Assembly: GCA_028712125.1 (NCBI GenBank)
Contig: JAQTQS010000003.1
Location: 1 to 45,683, forward strand
DNA length: 45,683 nt
Direction of reading: 5' to 3'
DNA from: Candidatus Altarchaeota archaeon
Lineage (GTDB): Archaea; Altiarchaeota; Altiarchaeia; IMC4; SCGC-AAA252-I15
Notes under the pieces: generated by a model
Seen by the model: only the letters and a program-made list of their open reading frames with translations
What the model was told of the DNA's origin: nothing
Database searches by the model: none
Translations under genes and position numbers: made by a program
Shown: one piece after another, positions 45,560-45,683 of the stretch
Layout of the letters: the number at the start of each line of letters is the position of its first letter
Position numbering within the stretch: the stretch's first letter is position 1

Positions 45560-45683
45560 ATGAAAGCCTTAATTGCGTTACTCGCGGCGGTTGTATTGCT
45601 GTCCGGCTGCACAGGCAATACAGGAGAAACCAAGGCGACATCAACTGTCCTAGAAGCAACCACTACAACAAGCCTTGAACCCG
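45560..45683 (+). CDS. Lipoprotein, N-terminal fragment truncated by the window edge
   Basis: Read by eye: MKALIALLAAVVLLSGCTGNTGETKATSTVLEATTTTSLEP; lipobox LSGC and Thr-rich stalk. Confidence 0.75.
   Translation, partial: MKALIALLAAVVLLSGCTGNTGETKATSTVLEATTTTSLEP

Overview
Archaeal chromosomal window, possibly from a DPANN-type lineage (lineage is inference). Most of it is conserved housekeeping sequence. The minus strand carries the classic proteasome/SBDS/exosome/L37Ae/RpoP/Pcc1/prefoldin superoperon. Also present are aIF1A, hisI-hisE, threonine synthase, an IscU-like protein, ferredoxin, glutaredoxin, a JAMM protease, a FlaI/CpaF-type ATPase, a kdpABC set with a kinase-less KdpD, and an MgtA-type P-ATPase. 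By eye I also found a tRNA-Cys(GCA) gene with a ~123-nt structured intron, a 49-aa rpoP missing from the ORF track, and a truncated lipoprotein at the right edge. The accessory part is mainly four things: (i) a tiny AT-rich insert next to tRNA-Cys flanked by an 11-bp direct repeat of the tRNA 3' end; (ii) a surface-protein locus with a GT39-like glycosyltransferase between two Ser-rich secreted proteins whose AGC-type tracts are inverted relative to each other, followed by a Cys-repeat protein and a zinc-finger/HEAGH membrane protein; (iii) two giant, translationally coupled proteins of unknown function (1194 and 1138 aa), the second with two winged-helix-like segments, which are the best candidate here for an undescribed system; (iv) unusual fusions and split genes: rubredoxin-TPP enzyme, IscU-HhH, Rrp4 with an RG-rich insert, and a kinase-like gene split by a -1 frame change. 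Family assignments come from motif reading by eye; no database searches were run.
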